NCBI RefSeq assembly: GCF_913773735.1
Contig: NZ_CAJYEB010000015.1
Span: 1 to 64,000, forward strand
DNA from: an uncultured Massilia sp.
GTDB lineage: Bacteria > Pseudomonadota > Gammaproteobacteria > Burkholderiales > Burkholderiaceae_D
Direction: 5' to 3'
Length of the DNA stretch: 64,000 nucleotides
A model generated the notes under the pieces. It worked only from the letters and a program-made list of their open reading frames with translations. It was not told the origin of the DNA and made no database searches. Below, in pieces: positions 48,110 through 60,938 of the stretch. A program made the position numbers and the translations under genes. The stretch's first letter is position 1. Each line of letters opens with the position of its first letter.

Positions 48110-48490
48110 ATGACGACCGCCCTGGCGCCCGTGTGCGCCACCCTGGTCACCGGGCCCAGTGCGCAGGCCAGGGAAGCGGCGATCGCCGCCAGCCTGCCCG
48201 CAGCGCACGGCGCCACCGCCATCATCCTCGAGGGCCTCGCGCCCGGCTCCTCCCCGCTCGACGCGTTCGCCGCCAGCCTGCATCCGGCCCCGGCCCGCAT
48301 CGCGCCCGGTTGCCTGTGCTGCACCGGCAATCTGGTTTTGCGTGTAACATTGAATCGCCTGCTGCGCCAGCGTCCCGAGCGGCTATTCATCGGCGTCGCC
48401 CGCGGCGAGCATCTTGATCAGTTGCGATCGTGGCTGCAATCCGAGCCATACGATCAGCTGTTGAGGCTGACCCCGGACTTGCAGGCCTGA
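48110..48490 (+). CDS. small COG0523/CobW-like protein lacking the P-loop
   Basis: This 126-residue protein starts 10 bases after the ntrX-like gene. It matches the first domain of CobW/COG0523 metallochaperone GTPases in outline: a strand and loop LVTGPSAQAREAAIAAS where the GxxGxGK[ST] loop should be, IILEGLAPGSSPLDA, then the metal motif GCLCC (Cys68, Cys70, Cys71) and LVLRVTLNRLLRQRPERLFIGVA. The Lys-Ser/Thr of Walker A is missing and the C-terminal domain is absent. It may bind zinc or another thiophilic metal without GTP hydrolysis. The start overlap with ntrX and its full open frame argue for a real gene. Confidence 0.65.
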   Translation: MTTALAPVCATLVTGPSAQAREAAIAASLPAAHGATAIILEGLAPGSSPLDAFAASLHPAPARIAPGCLCCTGNLVLRVTLNRLLRQRPERLFIGVARGEHLDQLRSWLQSEPYDQLLRLTPDLQA

Positions 48491-48634
48491 TGCCATCTGT
48501 CTCGTCGATCCGAACGTAACAATATGTTGCGCTCCTTGAAATCGGTCCGGACAGCCTTATCTCTTAGTCGAAGTGGAATGCCAAATGGGCAGCGCGAATA
48601 ACCAGGTGCGCGTTGCACTGGCGGCCCGCGACGC

Positions 48635-48654
48635 CCGCCGTACCGACGTACGGC
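48635..48654. promoter_or_regulatory. perfect 8-bp stem-loop upstream of the DUF3567 gene
   Basis: CGCCGTAC, CGAC, GTACGGCG lies in the 274-base gap 48491-48764 that separates the ntrX cluster from DUF3567. No U-tract follows. I see no gene in the gap. Confidence 0.4.
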
Positions 48655-48764
48655 GGCGCTTCCCGACCGCCATTGCGACCGCTCGCGACGGTGTTTCGAG
48701 GTGCCCAAGCGCTGTCCGCCGCCGGGCAGCACCTGCACCCATCTGATCGAGTGAAGGAGTCATC

Positions 48765-49022
48765 ATGAACATGATCTACAACAGCGAACAGTACAGCGTC
48801 GTGGAATTCGGCGTCGACCACAACCTCGAAGCCCTGCGTTTCGGCGGCTACGAGATCGTCGACAAGTCCGGCCGGCGCGAAGCGTTCATCGGCGGCAAAC
48901 TGGCGCAAGCCTTCCGGCGCGACGTCAACAACCTGATCGCCAGCGAACCCACGATGGAAGAGATCGACGACTTCCTGGGTTCGTACGATACCCTGATGAG
49001 CCAACCGGTCGTCCTGCATTGA
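48765..49022 (+). CDS. DUF3567 family protein
   Basis: This 85-residue small acidic protein reads MNMIYNSEQYSVVEFG, GGYEIVDKSGRREAFIGG and NNLIASEPTMEEIDDFLGSYDTLM. These are conserved in a betaproteobacterial family of unknown function (DUF3567). AAGGAG lies 7 bases upstream of ATG 48765. There is no signal peptide or membrane helix. It stands alone, between a long leader and a class II amidotransferase gene. Confidence 0.85.
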   Translation: MNMIYNSEQYSVVEFGVDHNLEALRFGGYEIVDKSGRREAFIGGKLAQAFRRDVNNLIASEPTMEEIDDFLGSYDTLMSQPVVLH

Positions 49023-49135
49023 AACCCCTGTCCGGACCCGCCCGTCGCGGCGGTCCGGATCCTGTCCGCCCTCGTTCTTTTCCAATCACGTGTTCCGCAT
49101 TCCGGCTTTGTGCCGGCGCATGGTAAGCTTGCCCC

Positions 49136-49903
49136 ATGTGTCAACTTCTTGCCATGAACTGCAATGTCCCGACGGACATCGTGTTCAGTTTTACCGGGTT
49201 CGCCCATCGCGGCGGCCGTACCGACACCCACCATGACGGCTGGGGCATCGCCTTCTTCGAAGGGGCCGGCGTGCGCCATTTCGTCGATCACCAGGCGGCC
49301 GTCGCCTCGCCGATCGCCGAGCTGATCAAGCACTACCCGATCAAGTCGCTGAACGTCGTCGCCCACATCCGCAAGGCCACGCAGGGCCAGGTGGCGCTGG
49401 AAAACTGCCATCCCTTCGTGCGCGAGCTGTGGGGACGCTACTGGGTGTTCGCCCACAACGGCGACCTGAAGGCGTTCGACCCGGTCCTCGACGGCCCGTA
49501 CCGCCCCGTCGGCAATACCGACAGCGAGCGCGCCTTCTGTTTCCTGCTGCAGCAGTTGCGCGAACGCTTCGGCGAGCGGCCGCCGGCGCTGGCGCAACTG
49601 CGCGCCGCGCTGGCTGACCTGGTCGCCATCGTCGCGCGCCACGGCACCTTCAACATGATGCTGTCCGACGGCACCGCATTGTTCGCGCACTGCTCGACCA
49701 AGCTGTGCTACATCGTGCGCCAGTACCCGTTCGCGTCCGCCTGCCTGTCCGACGAAGACCTGTCCGTCGACTTTTCCCAGGTCACGACGCCGAACGACCG
49801 CGTCGCCATCATCGTCACCACGCCGCTCACGAAGAACGAAACCTGGACCGACTTCGCGCCCGGCGAGCTGAAGATGTTTGTGGATGGATTGCCGCAAACC
49901 TAA
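49136..49903 (+). CDS. class II glutamine amidotransferase, YafJ type
   Basis: This 255-residue Ntn-hydrolase has Cys2 as nucleophile after removal of Met1 (MCQLLAMNCNVPTDIVFSF). GFAHRGGRTDTHHDGWGIAFF, VVAHIRKATQGQVALENCHPF and WVFAHNGDL provide the glutamine-site residues, and NTDSERAFCFLL is conserved. It would release ammonia or act on a gamma-glutamyl compound. It has no synthase domain, so the acceptor is unknown; relatives include EgtC-like enzymes. It is monocistronic. Confidence 0.9.
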   Translation: MCQLLAMNCNVPTDIVFSFTGFAHRGGRTDTHHDGWGIAFFEGAGVRHFVDHQAAVASPIAELIKHYPIKSLNVVAHIRKATQGQVALENCHPFVRELWGRYWVFAHNGDLKAFDPVLDGPYRPVGNTDSERAFCFLLQQLRERFGERPPALAQLRAALADLVAIVARHGTFNMMLSDGTALFAHCSTKLCYIVRQYPFASACLSDEDLSVDFSQVTTPNDRVAIIVTTPLTKNETWTDFAPGELKMFVDGLPQT

Positions 49904-50001
49904 GATTTTTGTAACGTTTTTTTACAGAAATGTTTTTCATCCGGTCACTGCGCTGTCGGAATGCGGTAAAGTAACCGGATGCTATTGTTCATGAGTCCGA
50001 G

Positions 50002-51318
50002 ATGACCGATACCGCGAGCGCCGAGCGCGCCGACTACCCGTTGCGCGTGCGTGATTTCTACCTGGGGCGACAGCCCGTCCTCGATCGCGACCAGGCCCTG
50101 TACGGCTACGAGCTGCTGTTTCGCGGCACGGCGCCGGGCATGGCCCTGCCGGGCATGCCGGCGCCGCATGCCGAGGGCGCCGCGATGCCCAGCGGCCTGT
50201 CGGCCACCGCCGCCGTGATCGCCCACGCGGCCCAGCTCGGGCTGGCGCGCGCGATCGGCGACGCCGCCTGCTTCCTGAACGTCGACGCGGAGACCCTGGC
50301 CAGCGACATCTTCGCCTTCCTGCCGCGCGACCGCACCGTGCTCGAGATCGTGTCCTCGGTGGTGCCGGACGAGGCGGTGCTGGCGCGCATGCGCGAACTG
50401 GCCGGCCATGGCTTCCGCTTCGCCATCGACGGCGTCGACGGCGACAGCCTGCGCCTGCAGCGCCTGCTGCCGCTGGTGTCCTTCGTCAAGCTCGACCTGC
50501 GCATCGTCCCGCACGGCACCCTGCCGGCGCTGGTGCGGCGCCTGCACGCGATGGAAAAGCTGGTCGTGGCCGAGAAGGTCGAGACGCGCGAGGAATACCA
50601 GGCCTGCCTGGACTTCGGCTTCGACTACTTCCAGGGCTATTATTTCGCCAGGCCGTCGGTGCTGGGCGGGCGCAAGCTGTCGCCGTCGCAGCTGACGGTG
50701 CTGGACCTGATGAACCTCGTCATGTCCGACGTCGACAACGTCGAGATCGAGCGCGCGGTCAAGAAGGACGTGACGCTGGCGCTGAACCTGCTGCGCCTGG
50801 TGAACACGCCCGCGGTGGGCGCGCGCCAGCGCATCGATTCGGTCAGCCAGGCGCTGGTCGTGCTGGGCCGGCGCCAGCTGCAGCGCTGGCTGCAGATCAT
50901 GCTGTACGCCGAGCCCGCCACGCGCGGCCACAACCAGACCCCGCTGCTGATGCTGGCGACGACGCGCGGCCGCCTGATGGAACTGCTGGCGCAGCGCCTG
51001 CGTCCGGGCCAGCGCCAGCTGGGCGAGGTGGCCTTCACGGCCGGCATCATGTCGCTGATGGACGCGCTGTTCGGCATCCCGATGGCCGACATCGTCGAGC
51101 AGATCCCGGTGAGCGACGAGATCCGCAACGCGCTGCTGCGACGCGAAGGCTTCTTCGGCGAGCTGCTCAAGCTGGCCGAGATGATCGAGCAGGCCGACAG
51201 CGCCGACGACATGGTGCTGCCGGCGCTGAAGGAGCTGGCCATCACCGGCGACGACATGATCGAGCTCGAGATGTCGGCCTACCAGTGGAGCGACAGCGTC
51301 GTCCGCTACGCGATTTGA
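50002..51318 (+). CDS. EAL-HDOD signalling protein, EAL domain degenerate
   Basis: This 438-residue protein has an N-terminal EAL-like domain (residues 15-215; YLGRQPVLDRDQALYGYELLFRG). The EAL motif is ELL, and the metal-binding motifs are altered (FAIDGVDGD, VVAEKVET), so c-di-GMP hydrolysis is unlikely. The C-terminal HDOD domain (about 225-430) lacks HD residues. Such YuxH-type proteins act as binding scaffolds in motility, biofilm or stress signalling. The start ATG 50002 fits the family. A REP-like hairpin follows. Confidence 0.9.
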   Translation: MTDTASAERADYPLRVRDFYLGRQPVLDRDQALYGYELLFRGTAPGMALPGMPAPHAEGAAMPSGLSATAAVIAHAAQLGLARAIGDAACFLNVDAETLASDIFAFLPRDRTVLEIVSSVVPDEAVLARMRELAGHGFRFAIDGVDGDSLRLQRLLPLVSFVKLDLRIVPHGTLPALVRRLHAMEKLVVAEKVETREEYQACLDFGFDYFQGYYFARPSVLGGRKLSPSQLTVLDLMNLVMSDVDNVEIERAVKKDVTLALNLLRLVNTPAVGARQRIDSVSQALVVLGRRQLQRWLQIMLYAEPATRGHNQTPLLMLATTRGRLMELLAQRLRPGQRQLGEVAFTAGIMSLMDALFGIPMADIVEQIPVSDEIRNALLRREGFFGELLKLAEMIEQADSADDMVLPALKELAITGDDMIELEMSAYQWSDSVVRYAI

Positions 51319-51324
51319 ACGCGC

Positions 51325-51351
51325 GGTGCGCACGGGGTGCGCACCCTACGC
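51325..51351 (+). repeat. REP-like hairpin, copy 4
   Basis: GGTGCGCAC, GGG, GTGCGCACC, CTACGC between convergent EAL-HDOD and metH genes. It has the same GGG loop and CTACG(C) flank as the other copies. Confidence 0.7.
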
Positions 51352-51360
51352 GCCGCCGGC

Positions 51361-55137
<3,777 letters not shown>

Positions 55138-55542
55138 CGTGTGCTTTCGTAGGGAATTCGGGGCTGTTGTCAGGGATGCCAGCGAGCGTCGCAGGGCACC
55201 GCACGGGTGGCGGCGCGGCGCATGCCAGGGGTGGCGGCGTGCGGCGAATCGGTGGCGTCCCGTCAGGCGGGTCTGAAATTATACCGTCACTCGCCGGGTT
55301 TGTTCCGGCATCGATGAGATGGTGCCGGACGCCTCAAAAAAAGCGTGGCGTAAAGACGTTTGTAACGTAGTGTTTCAATGATCCGATTGTTACAGAAGGA
55401 TACAAATACGGGGGGTTTAGCAATTTCCAAGATACATACAGGCATGACAATAAACCCCATGGAACCGCCGTTGGCGCGGTGCCTAGTCCAAAAACACGGC
55501 ATACGCGGACCGTTTTTCCGCCTCCACAATGGGAAGATTGCT
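55138..55542. other. 405-base gap between metH and the BrnA-like gene
   Basis: This divergent region carries both promoters. AT-rich stretches at 55335-55460 are the likely promoter zone of the plus-strand gene. I looked for a B12-box, SAM riboswitch or tRNA and saw none. Confidence 0.5.
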
Positions 55543-55779
55543 ATGAATAAAGAATACGTGCCTGAATGGGACCAGCCGGCCGCTCGCGGCGATGACGCCG
55601 CCGCGCCGATCAAGGCCCACGCCGCTGGCGGTGTGAAACAAATCGTTACCATCCGCCTCGACGTCGACATGCTGGACTGGTTCAAGTCGGCCGGTCCGGG
55701 CTACCAGACCCGCATCAACCAGGTACTGCGCGAGTACATGGAAGCCAACCGCGTGCGCGCCCAGGGCGAGCAGCACTGA
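55543..55779 (+). CDS. BrnA-like antitoxin family protein, no toxin partner
   Basis: This 78-residue protein has VKQIVTIRLDVDMLDWFKSAGPGYQTRINQVLREYMEA. That is the ribbon-helix-helix core of the BrnA/DUF4415 antitoxin family (I.IRLD.D.L.WF...G.GYQTRIN.VLR.YM). A BrnT toxin gene normally lies directly upstream; none is found in 55138-55542. It may be an orphan regulator. ATG 55543 follows GGGAAG; the frame is open to 55378 with unlikely composition. Confidence 0.8.
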   Translation: MNKEYVPEWDQPAARGDDAAAPIKAHAAGGVKQIVTIRLDVDMLDWFKSAGPGYQTRINQVLREYMEANRVRAQGEQH

Positions 55780-55794
55780 TACACGACAGGACAG

Positions 55795-55948
55795 CCCGGC
55801 GCGGCGCGCCGGGCACGTGACCGGGGCCCAGCGCCCCGCGGGTCGACGGCGACGCCGCCACCCGTTTCCCGGAACGGGAATCTCACCGAGGCCGGATGCC
55901 TCTCCGACAAGACGACGGCCGGTTCATGCTGCAGCATGCACCGGCCGT
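55795..55948 (+). ncRNA. run of six consecutive hairpins, candidate structured RNA
   Basis: In 154 bases between convergent brnA-like and fmt genes, six stems follow one another: 55795-55813, 55819-55844, 55847-55857, 55861-55878 (CCCGTT/AACGGG), 55888-55902 (GAGGC/GCCTC) and 55915-55948 (ACGGCCGGT...ACCGGCCGT with an inner CATGCTGCAGCATG). No coding potential or known RNA family is recognised. It may be only stacked terminators. The strand is a guess, following the brnA-like gene. Confidence 0.35.
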
Positions 55949-55982
55949 TCGCATTCTGGTGGGTGAGATGGCGCGCCCGGGA

Positions 55983-56933
55983 TCAGGCGAACGCCAGCCC
56001 GTCGAACGAAAACCCCTTCAGGAATTCCGCCGCCGCCAGCCGCTTGCCGCCGGGCTTTTGCAGCGCCGTCAGGCGCAGCGCGCCGGTGCCGCAGGCGACG
56101 ACGATGCCGTGCTGCGCATCGGCCGCCAGCACCTGGCCGGGCCGGCCGTCGCCGTCGACCGCCTGCGCGTTCCATATCTTGATCGTGCTCGCGCCGGCCT
56201 GGCCGGACGCGCCGGGGAAGGGATTGAAGGCGCGCACCTTGCGCGCCAGCGCCTCGGCCGGCAGCGACCAGTCCAGCTTCGCCTCTTCCTTGCCGATCTT
56301 GGCGGCATAGGTCACGCCGTCTTCCGGCTGCGGCACGGCCTCGAGCGTGCCGGCCGCCATCCGGCGCAGCGCGTCGACGATCATGCGCCCGCCCAGCGCC
56401 GCCAGCTTGTCGTGCAGGCTGCCGGTGGTGTCGGTGGCGTCGATGGGAAGGTGTTCCATCAGGAGCATCGGGCCGGTGTCCAGGCCTTCTTCCATTTCCA
56501 TGATGGTCACGCCGGTGTCGTGGTCGCCGGCTTCGATCGCGCGGTGGATCGGGGCGGCGCCGCGCCAGCGCGGCAGGAGCGAGCCGTGGATGTTGATGCA
56601 GGGCTTGATGTCGAGCGTCGAGCGCGGCAGGATCAGGCCATAGGCGGCCACCACCATCACGTCGTAGTCGGTGGCCAGCAGGCGCGCGTGCGCCGCCTGC
56701 GCTTCGGCCGCGCGCTGCGGGTCTTTGGCGTCCATGCGCAGCGACAGCGGCTGCAGCACGTCGATGCCGTGGGCGAGGGCGACCTGCTTGACGCTCGATG
56801 CCTGCAGCTGCATGCCGCGCCCGGCCGGGCGGTCCGGCTGGGTCAGGACGAGCGGCACCTCGAAGCCGGCGTCCAGCAGGGCGCGCAGGGCGACGGCGGC
56901 GAACTCCGGAGTGCCGGCGAAGACGACCTTCAT
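55983..56933 (-). CDS. fmt: methionyl-tRNA formyltransferase
   Basis: This 316-residue enzyme formylates initiator Met-t[23 protein letters not shown], the catalytic [24 protein letters not shown] and [18 protein letters not shown] are present, and the C-terminal OB-like domain is complete. Its start overlaps the def stop by four bases (ATGA). Confidence 0.96.
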   Translation of the reverse strand: MKVVFAGTPEFAAVALRALLDAGFEVPLVLTQPDRPAGRGMQLQASSVKQVALAHGIDVLQPLSLRMDAKDPQRAAEAQAAHARLLATDYDVMVVAAYGLILPRSTLDIKPCINIHGSLLPRWRGAAPIHRAIEAGDHDTGVTIMEMEEGLDTGPMLLMEHLPIDATDTTGSLHDKLAALGGRMIVDALRRMAAGTLEAVPQPEDGVTYAAKIGKEEAKLDWSLPAEALARKVRAFNPFPGASGQAGASTIKIWNAQAVDGDGRPGQVLAADAQHGIVVACGTGALRLTALQKPGGKRLAAAEFLKGFSFDGLAFA

Positions 56934-57454
56934 GCGTGGCGGCCTTCGCGCTGCAGCTCGCGCTCTTCCTTCTGCAGCTTGGTCTTGATGCGGTTGCGCT
57001 TGAGCGGCGACAGGTATTCGACGAAGACCTTGCCCATCAGGTGGTCCATCTCGTGCTGGATGCAGACGGCCAGCAGGCCGTCGGCCTCGACCTCGAAGGG
57101 CACGTTGTGCTGGTCGACCGCGCGCACCTTCACGCGCGCCGGGCGCTCGACGCCGTCGTAGATGCCGGGCACCGACAGGCAGCCTTCGTCGTAGACCTGC
57201 TTTTCCGGGCTGGCCCAGACGATTTCCGGGTTGACGAAGACCATCAGCCGGCTCTTGTCTTCGGTGACGTCGATGACGACCACGCGCTCGTGCACGTCCA
57301 CCTGGGTCGCGGCCAGGCCGACGCCCGGCGCGTCGTACATGGTCTCGGCCATGTCCTCGACCAGCTGGTGGAGGCGCTCGCCGAATTCGGTGACCGGCTT
57401 GGCCACCTTGTGCAGGCGCGGATCGGGATAGCGGAGGATGTTCAGTAAGGCCAT
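56930..57454 (-). CDS. def: peptide deformylase
   Basis: This 174-residue metalloenzyme removes the N-formyl group from new proteins. The three family motifs are intact: [16 protein letters not shown] and QHEMDHLMG. It is first in the def-fmt pair and divergent from the LysM-dprA-smg genes, the common betaproteobacterial layout. Confidence 0.96.
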   Translation of the reverse strand: MALLNILRYPDPRLHKVAKPVTEFGERLHQLVEDMAETMYDAPGVGLAATQVDVHERVVVIDVTEDKSRLMVFVNPEIVWASPEKQVYDEGCLSVPGIYDGVERPARVKVRAVDQHNVPFEVEADGLLAVCIQHEMDHLMGKVFVEYLSPLKRNRIKTKLQKEERELQREGRHA

Positions 57455-57745
57455 GGTTGTTCGTTCGTCGGTGGATTCAGTGGTTGGTATATCGGTGCCG
57501 GCCGCGTGGATTCAAGTTGCCGCGTGGACACAACACCCAAGCATGACAGACACGCCGTCCCGGCCGGGAAGACGCGTTTGTCTTGCTAGTTCATGGATTT
57601 CTCGGCAGAATTTGATTCAGCTCGGCAACCCTCGAGGCGACCTATCCTGTCCGGCAAGCGGTCGAGGGAGTGTCTGATTCCTGCGCCTTGGCTGGCCGAG
57701 GTGGCAGCCAGCACCCGTGTCAATGCCGCATTTACGGACTCTTTG

Positions 57746-58864
57746 ATGAAAAATTTTAGCACAGGCGCAGCCTGGTCGCTCGCCGCCCGTGGCGCCGCAG
57801 CGGCCGCGTTCGCTTGCCTGGCCGCCGGCCAGGTCCAGGCCGCCACCAACTGCACCTTCCGTCCGAATGCGCCCGACCAGCACCTGGTCGTCAAGGGCGA
57901 CACCCTGTGGGACATCTCCGGCGCCTTCCTCGAGCACCCCTGGTGCTGGCCCCAGGTCTGGGGCATGAACCGCGACGAGATCCGCAACCCGCACTGGATC
58001 TACCCCGGCCAGGTCATCTATTTCGACCGCGCGCGCGGCCGCCTGACGCTGACCCGTCCCGGCGCCGGCGGCGCCGGCGGCCAGCCGCCGCTGGTGCGCC
58101 TGTCGCCCCAGTTGCGCACCGAGGCGCTCGGTCCGGACGGGGCCGTGCCCGCGATCCCGCCCGGCGCGATCGAACCGTTCCTGACCCAGCCGCTGGTGGT
58201 CGAAGCCGACGCGCTCGCCGCGACGCCGCGCATCGCCGCGGTGCCGGAAGACCGCGTCTACCTGGCCGACGGCGACCGCATCTACGTGCGCGGCGCATTG
58301 CAGGGCGCCACCAATTTCCAGGTGTTCCGGCCCGGCAAGGCCCTGGTCGACCCGGACACCGGCAAGGTGCTGGCGCACGAGGCCGCCTACGTCGGCGACG
58401 CCCGCCTGGTGGCCGCGGCCAAGCCGGGCGTGGACGTGCACAGCTTCGTCGTCACCCGCTCGGTGCAGGAGATGGGCGTGGGCGACCGCCTGCTGCCGAC
58501 CCCGCCCACGCCGCTGCGCAACTACGTGCCGCATGCGCCGGACAAGCCGGTGGCGGCGCGCGTCATGTCGATCGCGTCGGAGGCGACGTACGCCTCCCAG
58601 TACCAGGTCGTGACTGTCAACCGGGGCGCGCTTGACGGACTCGACGTCGGCGCCGTGCTGCAGCTTTATCATGCTGGACGGACCGTGCAGGATCCGGGCG
58701 CCCCCAGGGGCTTGTTCGGCCTCGGCGGCACCAGATTACGGCTCCCGGAAGAACGGTATGGCGAACTGTTCGTGTTCCGGGTCTTCGGTCGCGTCTCGTA
58801 TGGCCTGGTCATGCAAGTGAGCACGCCGGTACAGGTCGGCGACGCGGCGACATCACCGGAGTAG
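57746..58864 (+). CDS. LysM-domain secreted protein
   Basis: This 372-residue protein has a signal peptide (MKNFSTGAAWSLAARGAAAAAFACLAAGQVQA). A single LysM module binds peptidoglycan (HLVVKGDTLWDISGAFLEHPWCWPQVWGMNRDEIRNPHWIYPGQVI). The rest is a beta-rich region without a known catalytic domain. This family precedes dprA in many betaproteobacteria. The start at 57746 puts the signal peptide first; the frame is open to 57593. DprA starts six bases after the stop. Confidence 0.87.
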   Translation: MKNFSTGAAWSLAARGAAAAAFACLAAGQVQAATNCTFRPNAPDQHLVVKGDTLWDISGAFLEHPWCWPQVWGMNRDEIRNPHWIYPGQVIYFDRARGRLTLTRPGAGGAGGQPPLVRLSPQLRTEALGPDGAVPAIPPGAIEPFLTQPLVVEADALAATPRIAAVPEDRVYLADGDRIYVRGALQGATNFQVFRPGKALVDPDTGKVLAHEAAYVGDARLVAAAKPGVDVHSFVVTRSVQEMGVGDRLLPTPPTPLRNYVPHAPDKPVAARVMSIASEATYASQYQVVTVNRGALDGLDVGAVLQLYHAGRTVQDPGAPRGLFGLGGTRLRLPEERYGELFVFRVFGRVSYGLVMQVSTPVQVGDAATSPE

Positions 58865-58870
58865 ATCACC

Positions 58871-60082
58871 GTGCAGGCACCCGGCGGCGCGCAGGACGAG
58901 CAAGTACCCGGCGCCGCAGCGGGCGCCGCTGCGCGGCAGGGCCCGGCCGGCCTCGCCGACGACCGCCTGGCCGCCTGGCTGCGCCTGGACCGCACGCGCG
59001 GCGTCGGTCCGCGCACGGCGGCCGCGCTGCTTGCCACGTTCGGCAGTCCCGAAGCCATCTTCCGGGCCGGCCGCGATGCCCTGGCGCGCCATGCCGGCCC
59101 GGTGCTGGCGCAGGCCCTGTGCGCGCCGCCGTCCCCCGACACCGCACGGCTGGTCGAGGCCACGCTGCGCTGGCGCGCGGCGCCCGGCCGGCACGTGCTG
59201 GCGCTGGGCGAGCCCGGCTATCCCGAACTGCTGGCGCGCATCCCCGATCCGCCGCTGCTGCTCTATATAACAGGCGATGCGCGCCTGCTGGCCGGACCCT
59301 GCCTGGCCATCGTCGGCAGCCGCAATGCCAGCAGGCAGGGACAGGCGAACGCGCTGGCGTTCGCCGAGGCGCTGGCGGGCGCGGGCCTGCGCATCGTGTC
59401 CGGCCTGGCGCTGGGCATCGATGCCGCCGCCCACGAGGGCGCGCTGCGCGCCCCTGGCAGCACCGTCGCCGTGGTCGGCACCGGCCCCGACCTGGTCTAC
59501 CCGGTGCGCAACCGGGCGCTGGCCGGGCGCATCGCCGAGGCGGGCTGCATCGCCAGCGCCTACCCGGTGGGCACGCCGCCGCTGCCGGGTAATTTCCCGA
59601 AGCGCAACCGGATCATCTCCGGGCTCGCGGCCGGCGTGCTGGTCGTCGAGGCCGCGGCGCAGTCCGGTTCCCTGATCACGGCGCGCCAGGCAGCCGAGCA
59701 GGGCCGCGACGTGTTCGCGATTCCCGGCTCCATCCACGCGGCCTTGTCCAAGGGATGCCATGCACTGATCCGCGAGGGCGCCAGGCTGGTCGATACGGCG
59801 GACGACGTGCTGCAGGCGCTGGCGCTGTCGCCGCTGGCCGGCATGCAGGCGCGCGCCGCGCTGGAGGTCCACCGCGGCGCGGCGGCCGGCGTGCCGGCGC
59901 AAGATGCCGACGCGCCCTTGCTGCGCGCCCTCGGCCACGGCCCCGTCGCGCCCGATGCGCTGCAGGCCGCGCTCGGCTGCGGCGCGGGCGAACTCGGCGC
60001 GCGGCTGCTCGTGCTGGAATTGCAAGGACATCTTGAACGCCTGCCCGGCGGCCTCGTCCAGCGTCTCGTGTCAGGAGCATAA
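58871..60082 (+). CDS. dprA: DNA-processing protein DprA
   Basis: This 403-residue protein loads RecA on incoming single strands in transformation. It starts with GTG 58871. An N-terminal SAM-like part (LAAWLRLDRTRGVGPRTAAALLATFG), the Rossmann domain (CLAIVGSRNASRQGQANALAFAEAL, GLALGIDAAAHEGAL, VVGTGPDLVYPVRNRALAGRI, SGLAAGVLVVEAAAQSGSLITARQAAEQGRDVFAIPGSI) and a C-terminal winged-helix DML1-like domain are visible. It is intact, in contrast to comM at 0.9-1.8 kb. Confidence 0.95.
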   Translation: MQAPGGAQDEQVPGAAAGAAARQGPAGLADDRLAAWLRLDRTRGVGPRTAAALLATFGSPEAIFRAGRDALARHAGPVLAQALCAPPSPDTARLVEATLRWRAAPGRHVLALGEPGYPELLARIPDPPLLLYITGDARLLAGPCLAIVGSRNASRQGQANALAFAEALAGAGLRIVSGLALGIDAAAHEGALRAPGSTVAVVGTGPDLVYPVRNRALAGRIAEAGCIASAYPVGTPPLPGNFPKRNRIISGLAAGVLVVEAAAQSGSLITARQAAEQGRDVFAIPGSIHAALSKGCHALIREGARLVDTADDVLQALALSPLAGMQARAALEVHRGAAAGVPAQDADAPLLRALGHGPVAPDALQAALGCGAGELGARLLVLELQGHLERLPGGLVQRLVSGA

Positions 60083-60205
60083 ACATGCTACGGAACTACG
60101 TAGGAAGCGGATAAGGCCGATAAACAACGCCGCCGTTTCCCCGCCCGGGCGCAGCACGTGCCGCACTTGTGCCCCGAGGAGCTTAGCTGCTACAGTAGCG
60201 TCACC

Positions 60206-60670
60206 ATGTTCGACATCCTAGTCTACCTTTACGAGACGTACTACCGTCCCGATGCCTGCCCCGAGCCGGCGGCGCTGGCGCGCAAGCTGTCGGCCGTCGG
60301 ATTCGACGATGTCGAGATTTCCGAGGCGCTGGACTGGCTGCACGGCCTCACCGAAATGGCCAGCTCGGTCGATCCGGCCCTCGAGTCGAGCGGTACCCGT
60401 TTCTACATCGACCAGGAAGTCGACGTGCTCGGCAGCGCCGCCGTCGGCTTCATCCAGTTCCTCGAACTGGCCGGCCTGCTGTCCGCCTCGCAGCGCGAGA
60501 TCGTCATCGAACGCGCGCTGGCGCTGGACGAATCGCCGGTCACGCTGGGCAAGCTCAAGATCATCGTCCTGATGCTGCTGTGGAGCCAGGGCAAGGAGCC
60601 GGACGCGCTGATGTTCGACGACCTGTTCGGGTCCGACGACGAGGACGCCGAGCCGCGCCTGCTGCATTGA
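60206..60670 (+). CDS. smg: Smg family protein (DUF494)
   Basis: This 154-residue acidic protein starts [28 protein letters not shown] and ends [38 protein letters not shown] is typical of the Smg/DUF494 family, found between dprA and topB in beta- and gammaproteobacteria. The function is unknown. The start at 60206 is the family start. A strong terminator follows. Confidence 0.92.
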   Translation: MFDILVYLYETYYRPDACPEPAALARKLSAVGFDDVEISEALDWLHGLTEMASSVDPALESSGTRFYIDQEVDVLGSAAVGFIQFLELAGLLSASQREIVIERALALDESPVTLGKLKIIVLMLLWSQGKEPDALMFDDLFGSDDEDAEPRLLH

Positions 60671-60692
60671 TTCCGGATGCGTATTGACGAAG

Positions 60693-60716
60693 AACGGGGC
60701 CTCGGCCCCGTTTTTT
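60693..60716 (+). terminator. intrinsic terminator after smg
   Basis: AACGGGGC, CTCG, GCCCCGTT followed by TTTT. It ends the LysM-dprA-smg transcript and leaves topB to its own promoter in the 222 bases that follow. Confidence 0.9.
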
Positions 60717-60938
60717 CTTGCTACTAAGAAAGAAAAAGCGTAGCGTGCACGGCGGGGACGGGGCAGGGTCTTGAAGTTCGCGGGGCCAGCGTCTACTTGC
60801 GGATTGCGCGGCAACCCGCTTATCATTGGCCGCTATTCCGCCGATTGTTACCAATAAGCTATTACGGGACAAGGTCCCCGGCCGGCCGCCTCCTGTATGA
60901 TGCGCGAGCCCGCTCCTTCGAACACGTAGAGAAACCAT

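Noticed and set aside
48557..48772. Small minus-strand frame in the DUF3567 leader
   Set aside because: Ala/Arg-rich composition, no ribosome site and no family resemblance.
49904..50001. TGTAAC/TTTACA words shared with the gap at 55360-55400 as a common operator
   Set aside because: Spacing and orientation differ and both lie in T-rich DNA, so chance is likely.
55138..55542. Cobalamin or SAM riboswitch upstream of metH
   Set aside because: No B12-box or SAM-I core pattern could be found in the leader on the minus strand.
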